Source of the DNA: Candidatus Paceibacterota bacterium
Lineage (GTDB): Bacteria; Verrucomicrobiota; Verrucomicrobiia; Limisphaerales; UBA8199
NCBI GenBank assembly: GCA_035452965.1
Contig: DAOTCE010000001.1
Coordinates: 1-64,000, forward strand
Direction: 5' to 3'
DNA: 64,000 nucleotides
Position 1 is the first letter of the stretch, and each line of letters opens with the position of its first letter. Both the position numbers and the translations under genes were made by a program. The notes below the pieces were generated by a model. The model ran no database searches. It saw only the letters and a list, made by a program, of their open reading frames with translations, and was not told the origin of the DNA. Positions 19,401 to 26,855 of the stretch are shown one piece after another.

Positions 19401-19799
19401 GACCTGACGGAGCGGGCGGCGGCTGAAGGCATCCTCGGCAACTTCACCAGCTTGTACCGGGCATTCAGCGTGGGCACCAACTCAGCCGGCGATCCAGTCA
19501 TCACCGGAGCTGGCCTGTATAATGACGGGAGCGGCTTGTACAACCGCGCGTTCGTGATGGTGGTCGCCACGCCTCGGCCGCGAATCACCTCAATCCCGGG
19601 AGCTGGCACGAGCAGCGTGACGGTCCATTACGCCAACACCATGGCCGGCAAGACCTACACGCTGCAATACAGCACCAATCTTGCTACCACGAATTGGTAT
19701 TCCGCAGGCAGCAAGCAGGCTTCAGGCACGTCTGACTTCCAAACCGAGAACTCGGTCTCCACTGCGCAACGTTTCTATCGGATACAAACCACACCGTAA
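16455..19799 (+). CDS. Large secreted protein with two HAF-like repeat halves and an Ig-like linker
   Basis: A 1114-residue exported protein. The signal peptide covers about residues 20-48. Residues about 50-455 and 648-1040 are two copies of the same roughly 400-residue domain: both contain GRAI(T/S)PDG-YxVG, VSADG(T/N)(K/Q)IFGRSP, NWHGYKAIV and DGRYAVGMNYRG in the same order. These short 'S-x-DG-x-x-V-G' units resemble HAF repeats of secreted autotransporter-like proteins and should form a propeller. Between them is a bacterial Ig-like domain (about 548-645) of the 'VVLTAPTGGASL..TIGLAA' type. The C-terminus ends TAQRFYRIQTTP, as in the M6 protein. ATGs at 16455 and 16473 are both possible starts; neither has a clear ribosome binding site. 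The function is unknown; surface display is the likely setting. Confidence 0.85.
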   Translation: MRSTPYMHPHTPQSPGRVGLGHRLLQLAFTLAAALIAAAATNAAASTLKLIPLFYEGSYGEWQNEGRAITPDGAYLVGVEYESNTVYRAYMDGFFYNVTNNTIDSPLSATAPPRILTGVGYRTSGGQKQVVMQGYDQANFVQSEWMTTNGGASFGVIRRNTSFADGKNLPVANSLGSVTGSDKYYTLIGSADTRPTGAGIDNQRHCYTGVGSGTWPASMNQQFFAIDNPDAANMCGVAYTGTAAGRAVGWYRDAPWSGQTETYILNCIVEYPPPGGVGYPASYAKTWFFNGLNGSTNGEAWAVSADGTKIFGRSPTSFDANWHGYKAIVGTTMNSWVRTDRLPDFPDAAGSQYLACPYGCSADGRYAVGMNYRGVERAVLWDTADANPANWTVTDLTDVAAAEGLLDTAPDSRWLRLARAYSVGINAAGVPVVTGYGSYSNSAGIWNRGFVMTVSLCSTVADVGGITAPVYETATTVTVTGCDPAATTIKVYHDGSQIGSAAGGSANVVVTVAPPTLVAGWVLKATQTVNGQESCLVSAPGATVTTEANPPPVVVLTAPTGGASLVAPATIGLAASVTTNFNTINSVDFYNWGTNLIASIAVPPYAYSWPGVPAGTYSLSARVVYNSSMSANSTAALVTVSEAPSGSRLIAVPMAAWQSGQPQSQGRAISPDGRYVVGSSYTSTLGDGYGFFYNVANGTVIQPSASSVPSEQYPPSRLTGIGYRSNQQLVLDGMSGGYQANWSTTDGGATWGAMRTDTSFVNGLNPPNANSLGAVPNSGNFYVIIGNWPQDINNQRMLFTCQGSGTWNSATPCAFVQKGFYIDNPDAGAMNGVAGATGRAVGYYRDAASATRRNYVVDYPPKGPIGWPAGYVGTWAFAGLDSTLIGECFSVSADGNQIFGRSPTPTDPNWHGYKAIVTSDTDSLQSIHPLPDFPNTGGSTRLVTPYGCTADGRYAVGMNYRGAEKAVLWDTGDANPANWKVLDLTERAAAEGILGNFTSLYRAFSVGTNSAGDPVITGAGLYNDGSGLYNRAFVMVVATPRPRITSIPGAGTSSVTVHYANTMAGKTYTLQYSTNLATTNWYSAGSKQASGTSDFQTENSVSTAQRFYRIQTTP

Positions 19800-19874
19800 A
19801 GCACGGCGCTCGTCGCCGGCCCCAGAGCTCCTGAGCCGCGCACCCTGATTGGGGTGGGCCAGGGAATTCGAATG

Positions 19875-19918
19875 GGCCCCTCTCCCCCACGAAGGAGAGA
19901 AGGCAAGCGAGAGGGGCC
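19875..19918 (+). terminator. Terminator-like hairpin after the HAF-like gene
   Basis: A 10-bp perfect stem (ggcccctctc / gagaggggcc) begins 75 bases after the stop at 19799 and is followed by ttcttgat. The loop of 24 bases is longer than usual, and the T-run is interrupted. It may instead be a small dispersed repeat. Confidence 0.4.
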
Positions 19919-19945
19919 TTCTTGATCTCAACAGCGGCCGATGGC

Positions 19946-20110
19946 TCAAAAGCTGGCTGTTGGCGCTGAGCAGACGTCGTAGCCGCTGCCGTACTGCGCC
20001 AGGTAGTGGATGGAATAGGCGCGCTCAAACACCAGGATCGGCAGCAGCAGCACCGTGCCCAGAAACGGGATTGCCAACAGGCAACCACGCAGCCTTATGA
20101 ACTCATCCAC
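19946..20110 (-). CDS. Possible small single-pass membrane protein
   Basis: A 54-codon open frame from GTG at 20110. It encodes a short charged start (VDEFIRLRG), one hydrophobic segment (about residues 8-27, CLLAIPFLGTVLLLPILVFE) and a polar tail ending APTASF. The arrangement is typical of a small membrane protein. However, there is no clear ribosome binding site and I recognise no family, so chance remains possible. Confidence 0.3.
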   Translation of the reverse strand: MDEFIRLRGCLLAIPFLGTVLLLPILVFERAYSIHYLAQYGSGYDVCSAPTASF

Positions 20111-20297
20111 GGCAGCATTATACCCCGGCACGGACAGGAGAATTCGCCTTGCGGATGCCTCCGTTCTCGCACCACCAGAGGCAAAGAAAAGGAGCGGCCA
20201 CCGGGCTGGGGGGCCGCTCCGCAACACAGTCCCGCGTCTCGCCTCCTTTCCGAGCCGCAGTTACTCGTCTTTCCTAGCACATCCTGCCCTCCCGCTC

Positions 20298-20317
20298 TAT
20301 GGGGTGTTTACCCCATA
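20298..20317. repeat. Small hairpin tatgggg-N6-ccccata
   Basis: A 7-bp perfect stem around tgttta. The arm sequence resembles the inner part of the nearby 44-bp palindrome (catgggg), so it may be a degenerate member of the same family. Confidence 0.35.
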
Positions 20318-20439
20318 ACAGCCTGCGGATGCTGCTCTTAGCGCCAGGACGGCAGGTTCGTGCCAAGTCATGCCCCACCAGCCCCCCCCCAAGCCCATGC
20401 CAGCTACGGCGAGCATACGGCGACAATCCGGCGGGACTA

Positions 20440-20483
20440 CGGTGTGTATCCCATGGGGAGCGCTCCCCATGGGATACACACCG
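20440..20483. repeat. Perfect 44-bp palindrome, copy 1 of a dispersed element
   Basis: The whole 44 bases are self-complementary with no loop, centred on agcgct. The outer arm is cggtgtgtatcccatgggg. A second copy with the same outer arm, but a different centre, lies at 48087-48136. The shared arms and variable core point to a dispersed hairpin repeat (REP- or MITE-like) rather than a gene-specific site. Confidence 0.75.
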
Positions 20484-20672
20484 GGGCAGCACGGGTGTCA
20501 CATCGTAGTCGCACCGGCAAATTCGACTGTGGGGAGAGTGCTGGGAGACTATTACTGTCTCAAAAATGGACACAACGCCGATTTCTAACAGGGCGGCCAT
20601 CCGGTCGAGGAATATGGAACCGTGGCAACGGATTTCGGCACTTTGGGAGGTGCGGAACCAACTCGCCCAACG

Positions 20673-20783
20673 ATGACCTTTGCCGTTGGCCTTCTCGCAG
20701 CCGTCGCCTTTGTCGGTTCAGATTGGCTGGGAATGTTGCCAAACTGGCAAGGAGCTTCTCACCTGCGCCTCCCTGTGCAATAG
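20673..20783 (+). CDS. Possible 36-residue hydrophobic peptide upstream of the phosphatase
   Basis: The frame encodes MTFAVGLLAAVAFVGSDWLG followed by a short polar tail and a stop at 20781. It overlaps by ATGA with another 36-residue open frame at 20566-20676 (starting MDTTPISNRAA), and both precede the acid phosphatase gene. Coupled short frames could be real or a leader, but nothing beyond the arrangement supports them. Confidence 0.2.
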   Translation: MTFAVGLLAAVAFVGSDWLGMLPNWQGASHLRLPVQ

Positions 20784-20808
20784 TAATCGCGTGAAGTTGA
20801 ATGTTGGC

Positions 20809-21585
20809 ATGGGCCATCCGGGTTCGCGGGTGGCTGGTTGTTGTCGGGCACTGACCCTGTGCCTGGTCGTCGTTGTTGCCCTGCCTCTGCTGGCGGAGAG
20901 CCATTATCTGCCCCCCGGCCGTCCCGACGGCGTGTCTTTGCTGGCACCGCCGCCGGTCGCTGGATCAGCCGAGGAGGCGGCGGACCTGGCCTCAGCGCGC
21001 GCGGTCTTCCAGGCGCGGACGCCAGCCGAGAGAGACCACGCATTCAAAAACGCCAGTCTTTCGATCTTCCTGTACGCGCCGGCTATCGGACCCTTCTTTC
21101 AGCCCGGCAGGTTTCCCAAGACCGAGGCGTTGTTCCAGAAGGTGAAAACGGACATCTCCGAGCCGCTCAACCGAACGAAGGATCACTGGAATCGGCTGCG
21201 TCCCTACCAATTGGACCCGCAACTCACCCTGGGCCGGCCGGAAAGGAGTTCTGCCTACCCGAGCGGGCATTCCACCCGCGGCACCGTCCAGGCCCTGCTG
21301 CTGGCGGAGTTGTTCCCGGCACAGAAAGAGGGGATTCTGGCCATCGGCCGCCAGATCGGCTGGGACCGCGTGCTCATCGGCAAGCATTTCCCGACCGACA
21401 TCCACGCGGCGCGCGTTCTGGGTCAGGCGCTGGCGCGCGAGTTTCTCGCCAGCCCGGCCTTCCAGCGCGACCTGGCCGAGGCCAAGGCAGAGGTGCAGGC
21501 CTGGGCCAGCAAAAAACCAGACTTGCAATCAGGCAGCGCACACTTACCCTCCACGCTCCCCGTCCTGGAATGTGGACAGCAGTAA
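20809..21585 (+). CDS. PAP2-family class A-type acid phosphatase
   Basis: A 258-residue exported phosphatase. A hydrophobic signal segment (about residues 8-28, TLCLVVVVALPLL) precedes a PAP2 domain. The three phosphatase motifs are all present: KDHWNRLRPY, YPSGHSTRG and GWDRVLIGKHFPTDIHAARV, which supply the Lys/Arg, catalytic His and His-Asp residues. The length and order match periplasmic class A non-specific acid phosphatases (PhoN-like). Role: releasing phosphate from organic esters outside the cytoplasm. The ATG at 20809 is chosen as the start nearest the signal; a GTG at 20791 in the same frame is an alternative. The translation factor gene follows 25 bases later on the same strand. 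Confidence 0.9.
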   Translation: MGHPGSRVAGCCRALTLCLVVVVALPLLAESHYLPPGRPDGVSLLAPPPVAGSAEEAADLASARAVFQARTPAERDHAFKNASLSIFLYAPAIGPFFQPGRFPKTEALFQKVKTDISEPLNRTKDHWNRLRPYQLDPQLTLGRPERSSAYPSGHSTRGTVQALLLAELFPAQKEGILAIGRQIGWDRVLIGKHFPTDIHAARVLGQALAREFLASPAFQRDLAEAKAEVQAWASKKPDLQSGSAHLPSTLPVLECGQQ

Positions 21586-21610
21586 ATTAGAACAGACCGA
21601 ATAGACCGAT

Positions 21611-22168
21611 ATGCCATCAGCAAATGACCTTCGCCGCGGCATGGCGATTAATTACAACGGCGACATCTGCGTCGTCATGGACAGCCAGCACCGCACGCCG
21701 GGCAACCTCCGCGCCTTTGTCCAGGCCACTCTCCGCAGCATCCGCAGCGGGCGATCCTCCGACGTGCGCTTCAGCTCGACCGAGAAGATTGACGTCGTGC
21801 CGATGATGACCCGCAAGATGGATTTCAGCTACAAAGACGGCCAGGACTACGTCTTCTCCGACCCCGAGACCTACGATACGGTGATGCTCACGCCGGACCT
21901 TATCGGCGACGGGAAGAATTACCTGGTGGAAAATGCCCAGGTGACCGTGACGTTCGTCGAGGACAAGGCCGTGGCGATTGAGTTGCCGTCCAGCGTGGTG
22001 TTGAAGGTGGCGGATGCGCCGGAAGGCATTCGTGGCGATTCCGCCAACAACGTCCAGAAGCCAGTTGTTCTGGAAACCGGCATCACGGTCCAGGCCCCCC
22101 TCTTCATCAAGACGGGCGAGAAGATCAAGGTGGATACCCGCACCGGCAAGTACATGGAGCGGGCCTGA
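21611..22168 (+). CDS. efp: Elongation factor P / EfpL-like translation factor
   Basis: A 185-residue three-domain EF-P family protein that rescues ribosomes stalled at polyproline stretches. The start MPSANDLRRGMAINYNGD, the segment MDFSYKDGQDYVF and the C-terminal GEKIKVDTRTGKYMERA resemble E. coli YeiP/EfpL more than canonical EF-P. The domain I loop, where E. coli EF-P carries the modified Lys34, reads TPGNLRAF here, so Asn32 takes that position. There is therefore no Lys to be beta-lysylated. No modification enzyme gene (epmA, epmB, earP, ymfI) is in the window. The gene is co-directional with the phosphatase but probably independent. Whether this is the only EF-P of the organism cannot be told. 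Confidence 0.92.
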   Translation: MPSANDLRRGMAINYNGDICVVMDSQHRTPGNLRAFVQATLRSIRSGRSSDVRFSSTEKIDVVPMMTRKMDFSYKDGQDYVFSDPETYDTVMLTPDLIGDGKNYLVENAQVTVTFVEDKAVAIELPSSVVLKVADAPEGIRGDSANNVQKPVVLETGITVQAPLFIKTGEKIKVDTRTGKYMERA

Positions 22169-22173
22169 CGGCA

Positions 22174-22185
22174 GGCCCGTGGGCC
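22174..22185. terminator. Short hairpin between convergent genes
   Basis: ggccc-gt-gggcc sits just after the efp stop and 20 bases before the stop of the convergent oxidoreductase gene. Flanking ggca/tgcc (22170-22173 and 22191-22194) could lengthen the stem. No T-run, so only a weak bidirectional terminator candidate. Confidence 0.25.
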
Positions 22186-22204
22186 GCTCTGCCAGACGGC
22201 CCGC

Positions 22205-23455
22205 CTACAGCTTGAACTGGGGTATCTTCAACAGCTCGCCGTCTTTCAGCGCGGACTCGTGGGCGATGACGCCAGCGACCGTCATGTTCAGGGCCTGGGC
22301 AACGTCCACCAGCGGCTTGCGGTTTTCGAGGATGGCCATGACAAATTCGTTCATCAGGTAGCCGTGTGAGCCGCCGTGGCTGCCGGCTTCCACGCCGGGC
22401 GGCAGCGGCGGGCGATTGAGGTCGGGCAGTTTCTTCTCCAGCCCTTCGTATTTCCCGTAAAACGAGCCCTTCTGCCCGCGAATCCGGCCCATCTCACCCC
22501 CGTAGCCGGGGGAATCCCAACTGACGCCCATCCGCGAAGTGCCCCCCTCGCTGGTGCGGAACAGGGCGATCTCTGTGCCGAACGGATTCTTGTAGCGGTT
22601 GTTGGCCGGTCGCAGATGCTCAATCACGCTCGGCATGCCCATGCAGGAGACTTCGGTGAAACTGCCGCCGGTCACGCCGGTGTAGTAGGCGTTCGAGTGC
22701 GTGGGGTACCATTGCGGCGGCAGGCCGATGCGCCAGCCCTTGTAGGAATCAATCGGCGTGTCCATGTAGTGAAAATACTCCCCTTCGGAATAAAGCAGCT
22801 TGCCCAGCCCGCCAGCGTTATAGATCTGCCGCATCGCGTGAAGGTCCTCATGGAAGTACGAGGTCTCGAACATCATGTACTTCAAGCCGGTGGCTTTCAC
22901 CGTTTCAAACAACTGGTGCGCCTCCTCCAGCGAGCCAAACATCGCCGGCACCGCTGAGGCGACGTGTTTGCCGTGCTTCATCGCCTCGATGCAAAGCCGC
23001 GCGTGGCTGGGGGCGTCCGTGGCCACGAAGATGGCCTCAATCCGGTCGTCTTTGACCATCTCCTCGACGGACGGATACGTTTTGCCGCACTTGACTGCCT
23101 TGGCCAGCGCGGCGCACCGATCGGGGATCAGGTCGCTCACAGCCACCACCTCCACGTTCGGGTGCTTGTCAAAGCTGAACGCCGCCCCGAACCGGCATAC
23201 CCCGTAGCCCGCCAGCCCTACCCGAATCCGGCGATCCGAGACTGGCTTCCATCCCTTGGACGCGCTTTCCTCCGTAGCCGCCTTCTCGAACCCCTGGATC
23301 ACTTTCTCCTGCGACCGGGCAGCCAGCGGAGCCGCCAGGGCAGCCGAACCAAGCCCAATGGCGTGCAGGAACGAACGCCGGGTAATCGAACTGAAGGAAA
23401 CAGACTTCTCTGCCGCCCGGAGGACGTCAGAGCCGGGATGGAGGTTTTTATTCAT
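22205..23455 (-). CDS. Tat-exported Gfo/Idh/MocA family oxidoreductase
   Basis: A 416-residue protein with a twin-arginine signal (TRRSFLHAIGLGSAALAAP, Arg26-Arg27) and an NAD(P)-binding Rossmann fold starting RVGLAGYGVCRFGAAF. Typical family segments follow: AIFVATDAPSHARLCIEAMKHGKHV and a C-terminal alpha/beta sugar-binding half. Family members oxidise or reduce sugars or inositols. Tat export means that folding and cofactor loading occur before translocation; exported members are abundant in Verrucomicrobiota and Planctomycetota, and some of the family act on glycosidic bonds through transient oxidation. The substrate is unknown. The ATG at 23455 gives the Tat signal; 23467 is also possible. 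It is divergent from the aldo/keto reductase gene, which also has a Tat-like leader. Confidence 0.9.
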   Translation of the reverse strand: MNKNLHPGSDVLRAAEKSVSFSSITRRSFLHAIGLGSAALAAPLAARSQEKVIQGFEKAATEESASKGWKPVSDRRIRVGLAGYGVCRFGAAFSFDKHPNVEVVAVSDLIPDRCAALAKAVKCGKTYPSVEEMVKDDRIEAIFVATDAPSHARLCIEAMKHGKHVASAVPAMFGSLEEAHQLFETVKATGLKYMMFETSYFHEDLHAMRQIYNAGGLGKLLYSEGEYFHYMDTPIDSYKGWRIGLPPQWYPTHSNAYYTGVTGGSFTEVSCMGMPSVIEHLRPANNRYKNPFGTEIALFRTSEGGTSRMGVSWDSPGYGGEMGRIRGQKGSFYGKYEGLEKKLPDLNRPPLPPGVEAGSHGGSHGYLMNEFVMAILENRKPLVDVAQALNMTVAGVIAHESALKDGELLKIPQFKL

Positions 23456-23705
23456 GACCCAGAGCATGTCCCCCGCTCAAACTGCGTCAAGCCCGAACCC
23501 GCCGATGCTGAACAGGCGTGTCCTGGCGAAACGTCCCTGCCCCGCTTCCCGTTGACGGTCCTCCTCGTCGTGGTAGAGTAGGAGCGACGATGTTCGGCAG
23601 GATGCGCGCGCGATCGGCACCGCGGTCAGCGGAGGATTGCGATCCTTGCCGGGCAGTATTGATTTGTTGCCAAATGCTGTGACGCCTCAACCAGTGGAAA
23701 AGCTC

Positions 23706-24614
23706 ATGCCCCCCAACCGCCTCAATCGACGTCAGTTCCTGGAACGCTCCGCCGCCGCCGCCAGCGCGCTGCTCCTGACCTCCTGTTCCTGGGCCAGTTC
23801 GAAGACCGCCGCCAAACGCACAGCCGTGGACCAGGTGGCACTGGGCAAGACCGGCCTTAAGCTGAGCCGGCTCGGCTTCGGCACGGGCAGCAACAGCGGC
23901 AACGTCCAGTTCGCCCTGGGCCAGGAGCAGTTCAACTCGCTAATCCACTACGCCTACGACCAGGGGATCACCTACTTCGACTGCGCGCAATCCTATCGCA
24001 CCTTCGAATGGATCAAGGGCGCCATCAAGGGACTGCCGCGGGAGAAGATATTCCTCCAGTCCAAGATCCCCGGCCAGCCTGACCAGGTGCTGGCTGCCAT
24101 TGACCAGCATCGCAAGGTGTTCGATACCGATTACGTGGACAGCCTCCTCATCCATTGCATGACCAAAGACCGCTGGACCGATGAATGGAAGCGCATCATG
24201 GACGCTTTCAACGAGGCCAAGGACAAAAAGTGGATCCGGGCCAAAGGCGTCTCCTGCCACAGCCTGCCCGCGTTGCGCGCCGCCACCGCTTCCAACTGGA
24301 CAGAGGTCCACCTGGTGCGCGTCAATCCGCAGGCCAAATATATTGACGGCGCGAATGAAGGCTGGAACCAGTCCGGCCTGGATCTGTCGCCCGTATTGAC
24401 GGAACTCCAGACCATGCACGCCAAAGGCCGGGGTGTCATTGGCATGAAGATCATCGGCAACGGCGACTTCACCCAGCCGGAGGACCGCGAGAAGTCCATC
24501 CGCTTCGCCATGAGCCGGCCTGAATTAGACGCGGTCGTCATCGGCTTCAAGAGCACCGCCGAGATTGACGAAGCCATCCGGCGCATGAACCAGGCCCTGG
24601 CCGAAGCCGCCTGA
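23706..24614 (+). CDS. Exported aldo/keto reductase
   Basis: A 302-residue aldo/keto reductase with an RR signal (NRRQFLERSAAAASALLLTSC) that also ends in a lipobox-like LTSC. The catalytic pattern is visible: Asp in ITYFDCAQ, Tyr in QSYRTFEW, Lys in IFLQSKIPG and His in DSLLIHCM. The C-terminal NAD(P)H-binding part contains RFAMSRPELDAVVIGFKS. It probably reduces a sugar or an aldehyde in the periplasm. A purine-rich GGAAAAG about 8 bases before the ATG supports this start. It is divergent from the Gfo/Idh oxidoreductase, with which it may share a function. Confidence 0.9.
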   Translation: MPPNRLNRRQFLERSAAAASALLLTSCSWASSKTAAKRTAVDQVALGKTGLKLSRLGFGTGSNSGNVQFALGQEQFNSLIHYAYDQGITYFDCAQSYRTFEWIKGAIKGLPREKIFLQSKIPGQPDQVLAAIDQHRKVFDTDYVDSLLIHCMTKDRWTDEWKRIMDAFNEAKDKKWIRAKGVSCHSLPALRAATASNWTEVHLVRVNPQAKYIDGANEGWNQSGLDLSPVLTELQTMHAKGRGVIGMKIIGNGDFTQPEDREKSIRFAMSRPELDAVVIGFKSTAEIDEAIRRMNQALAEAA

Positions 24615-24648
24615 GACTGGGGTTGACAGGGTGGGGGAGGTTGGCAGG

Positions 24649-26466
24649 ATGCGGCGGAGCAACCTGCATGAACCCAAACCCGCAACTCCTGTGACGCCCC
24701 TCAGAACGCTTTATCCCCTGCTCCTCATTTTCGTGGCCGGCTCAGCCTGCCTTCGAGCCGACGAAATCTACCTTCGCGCCAGCCAGATTGGCTACCGGCC
24801 CGGGGACACCAAGATAGCGATTGCTTTCGGAAAGCCAGCCCTGCCGGCTTCGTTCACCGTGATTGCGGCGGATACCGGGAAGGTCGTGTTTGAAGGCAAG
24901 GGGCAGCCCGTTGCCGGAGTGAAATGGGGCCAGTTTGAGAACCACATTGAACTGGATTTCTCGAACCTCAAGACGCCCGGACACTACGTGCTGCGCGTCG
25001 GTGAAGCCCAATCGCTGCCGTTCAGCATTGGCGACGGGGCCTACAGCGCGCTGCCGGATCAATTGCTCGAATTCATGCGCCAGCAGCGGTGCGGCTACAA
25101 TCCCTGGCTCGACGCGGTGTGCCATCCGTTCGATGGCCGCACGGCCTACGGGCCGCTGACCAACGCCACGCATCTCGACGCCCGAGGCGGCTGGCATGAC
25201 GCCGCCGACTTGCTGAAGTACCTGCTGACCTCCGGCAATGCCACCGCGCAGATGCTCCTGGCATATCAGTTGGCAAGACCCAGTACCGATCTCGTCAACG
25301 CGCTCGGTCAGCCGTATCCCAACGGCATCCCGGATTTGCTCGACGAGGCGCGCTGGGGCCTGGAGTGGATGCTCAAGCTCCATCCGGCGCCCGATCAGCT
25401 CTATCACCAGGTGGCCGACGACCGCGACCACACAGGGCGCCGGCTGCCGCACAATGAGATCGCCGATTATGGCTGGGGCAAAGGCGGTCCGCGCGTGGTG
25501 TATTTCGCCGACGGCCAGCCGCAGGGGTTGCGGGAATACAAGAGCGTCTCCACCGGGGTCGCGAACCTCGCCGGGCGTTACGCGGCAGCGATGGCGCTGG
25601 CCCACCAGATTTGGAAGGACGATCCGCGCCAACGCTCCTTTGCGGAGCGCTGCCTGCAGGCGGGCAAGGAGGTCTATGAACTGGGCCGCGCCAAGGAGGG
25701 TGTTCAGCAAGGCAATTCCTACGGCGCGCCGTATCGCTACGAGGAGACAACCTGGGCCGACGACATGGAATGGGGCGCGGCGGAGCTGTTCCGCGCCACG
25801 CGCCAGCGCCGCTACCTCGACGAGGCGAAACGCTACGCCAGGCTGGCGGCGTCAGAGTCCTGGATGGGCAAGGAGCAGACCGGCCATTACCAGTACTTCC
25901 CCTTCATGAACGTCGGCCATTTCCGGCTGTATGAGGTGGCAGACCGCGCGTCCAAGAAGCAGCTTGCCGGCTATTACCGCGAAGGCATCGAACTGTGCGT
26001 GCGCGCCGGCGAGAGAAATCCCTACCGCATCGGCGTTCCGTTTATCTGGTGTTCGGCCAACCTCACCGTCGCCCTGGCGACCCAATGCCTGCTCTACGAG
26101 TGTATGACCGGTGACCACGCCTATCGCAGCTTCGCCGCGCGCCAGCGCGACTGGCTCCTGGGACGGAATCCCTGGGGCTACACGATGTTCACCGGGATCG
26201 GCAGCGTCTATCCGCGGGACCCGCACCTCATGACGATGCAGTTAACGAAACGCCCGATCCGGGGCGGGTTGGTGGATGGGCCGGTCTATGAGCGCATCTT
26301 CAAGTCACTCAAAGGCGTCGCCATCACCGAACCAGACCCGCTTGCGGCCTTTCAGGGTCCGGCGGTTTATCACGACGACGTCCAGGATTACTCCTCGAAC
26401 GAGCCGATAATGGACGGCACAGCGTCGGCTATTCTGCTCTGGGCGCTGTGCAGCGATCCCCGGTAA
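24649..26466 (+). CDS. Glycoside hydrolase family 9 enzyme
   Basis: A 605-residue exported glycosidase. A signal peptide (about residues 15-38) is followed by the N-terminal Ig-like domain of cellulases (YLRASQIGYRPGDTK onwards, to about 130) and a GH9 (alpha/alpha)6 barrel. The catalytic base region GGWHDAADLLKY has its two Asp residues at about 184 and 187. The general acid Glu is at about 585 in the motif DYSSNEPIMDGTA. GH9 enzymes cut beta-1,4-glucans or related beta-glycosides. GGGGGAGG lies about 8 bases before the ATG at 24649, so this start is better than the GTG at 24631. It follows the aldo/keto reductase by 34 bases and may share its transcript. Confidence 0.9.
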   Translation: MRRSNLHEPKPATPVTPLRTLYPLLLIFVAGSACLRADEIYLRASQIGYRPGDTKIAIAFGKPALPASFTVIAADTGKVVFEGKGQPVAGVKWGQFENHIELDFSNLKTPGHYVLRVGEAQSLPFSIGDGAYSALPDQLLEFMRQQRCGYNPWLDAVCHPFDGRTAYGPLTNATHLDARGGWHDAADLLKYLLTSGNATAQMLLAYQLARPSTDLVNALGQPYPNGIPDLLDEARWGLEWMLKLHPAPDQLYHQVADDRDHTGRRLPHNEIADYGWGKGGPRVVYFADGQPQGLREYKSVSTGVANLAGRYAAAMALAHQIWKDDPRQRSFAERCLQAGKEVYELGRAKEGVQQGNSYGAPYRYEETTWADDMEWGAAELFRATRQRRYLDEAKRYARLAASESWMGKEQTGHYQYFPFMNVGHFRLYEVADRASKKQLAGYYREGIELCVRAGERNPYRIGVPFIWCSANLTVALATQCLLYECMTGDHAYRSFAARQRDWLLGRNPWGYTMFTGIGSVYPRDPHLMTMQLTKRPIRGGLVDGPVYERIFKSLKGVAITEPDPLAAFQGPAVYHDDVQDYSSNEPIMDGTASAILLWALCSDPR

Positions 26467-26855
26467 GCAGAGCCCGGGGTGCCCACAGCGGGTCCCGGAC
26501 GCTCTTCAGGCCCGTTGGCGAGGGTAGAACGGCATCCGCGCCCCTGGGCCTGCCAGCCTCATTTTACCCCTGTAAAAGCGTCTGGAAATGACATTGCGGG
26601 GCCAGGGGCGGATTTGGTAGGGTATGTATGTGAAATGGGATCCGTTTTGCGGCGGCTCGGCATTGGAGAGTATCCTCTGCCGGGCGGCAGTCGCGCAGTT
26701 CGGCCGACTGGCTGAAGACCCGATCCGGGCTTGTCTTCGCGCCCCTTGCCGGAGCACCCGCTCCGCATTCCAGGGGTGACGCGATCCCGTCAGCGCAGTT
26801 TTACCAAAGGACTTTACCGCGATCGCAGCCCGTTTCGGCTGCAGAGATTGAGAAT
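26467..26855. other. Intergenic region without a visible gene
   Basis: About 390 bases between the GH9 gene and the acetyltransferase gene. Open frames are short and show no protein-like composition. I see no strong hairpin or repeat; the last 100 bases are the likely place for the promoter of the GNAT/M23 pair. Confidence 0.5.

Larger units (their letters stand above)
19800..20672. other. Gene-poor region with hairpins and a dispersed palindrome
   Basis: Nearly 900 bases between the secreted repeat protein and the next convincing genes. It contains a terminator-like hairpin at 19875-19918, a small hairpin at 20298-20317, a C-run near 20388 and the 44-bp palindrome at 20440-20483. Open frames here are short and rich in Trp, Cys, Arg and Pro, which suggests non-coding DNA. 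The stretch from about 20297 to 20520 may be one dispersed repeat unit. Confidence 0.5.

Noticed and set aside
20297..20520. Short Trp/Cys/Arg-rich frames around the palindrome
   Set aside because: They arise from the palindrome and GC-rich DNA, appear on both strands at once and match no family.
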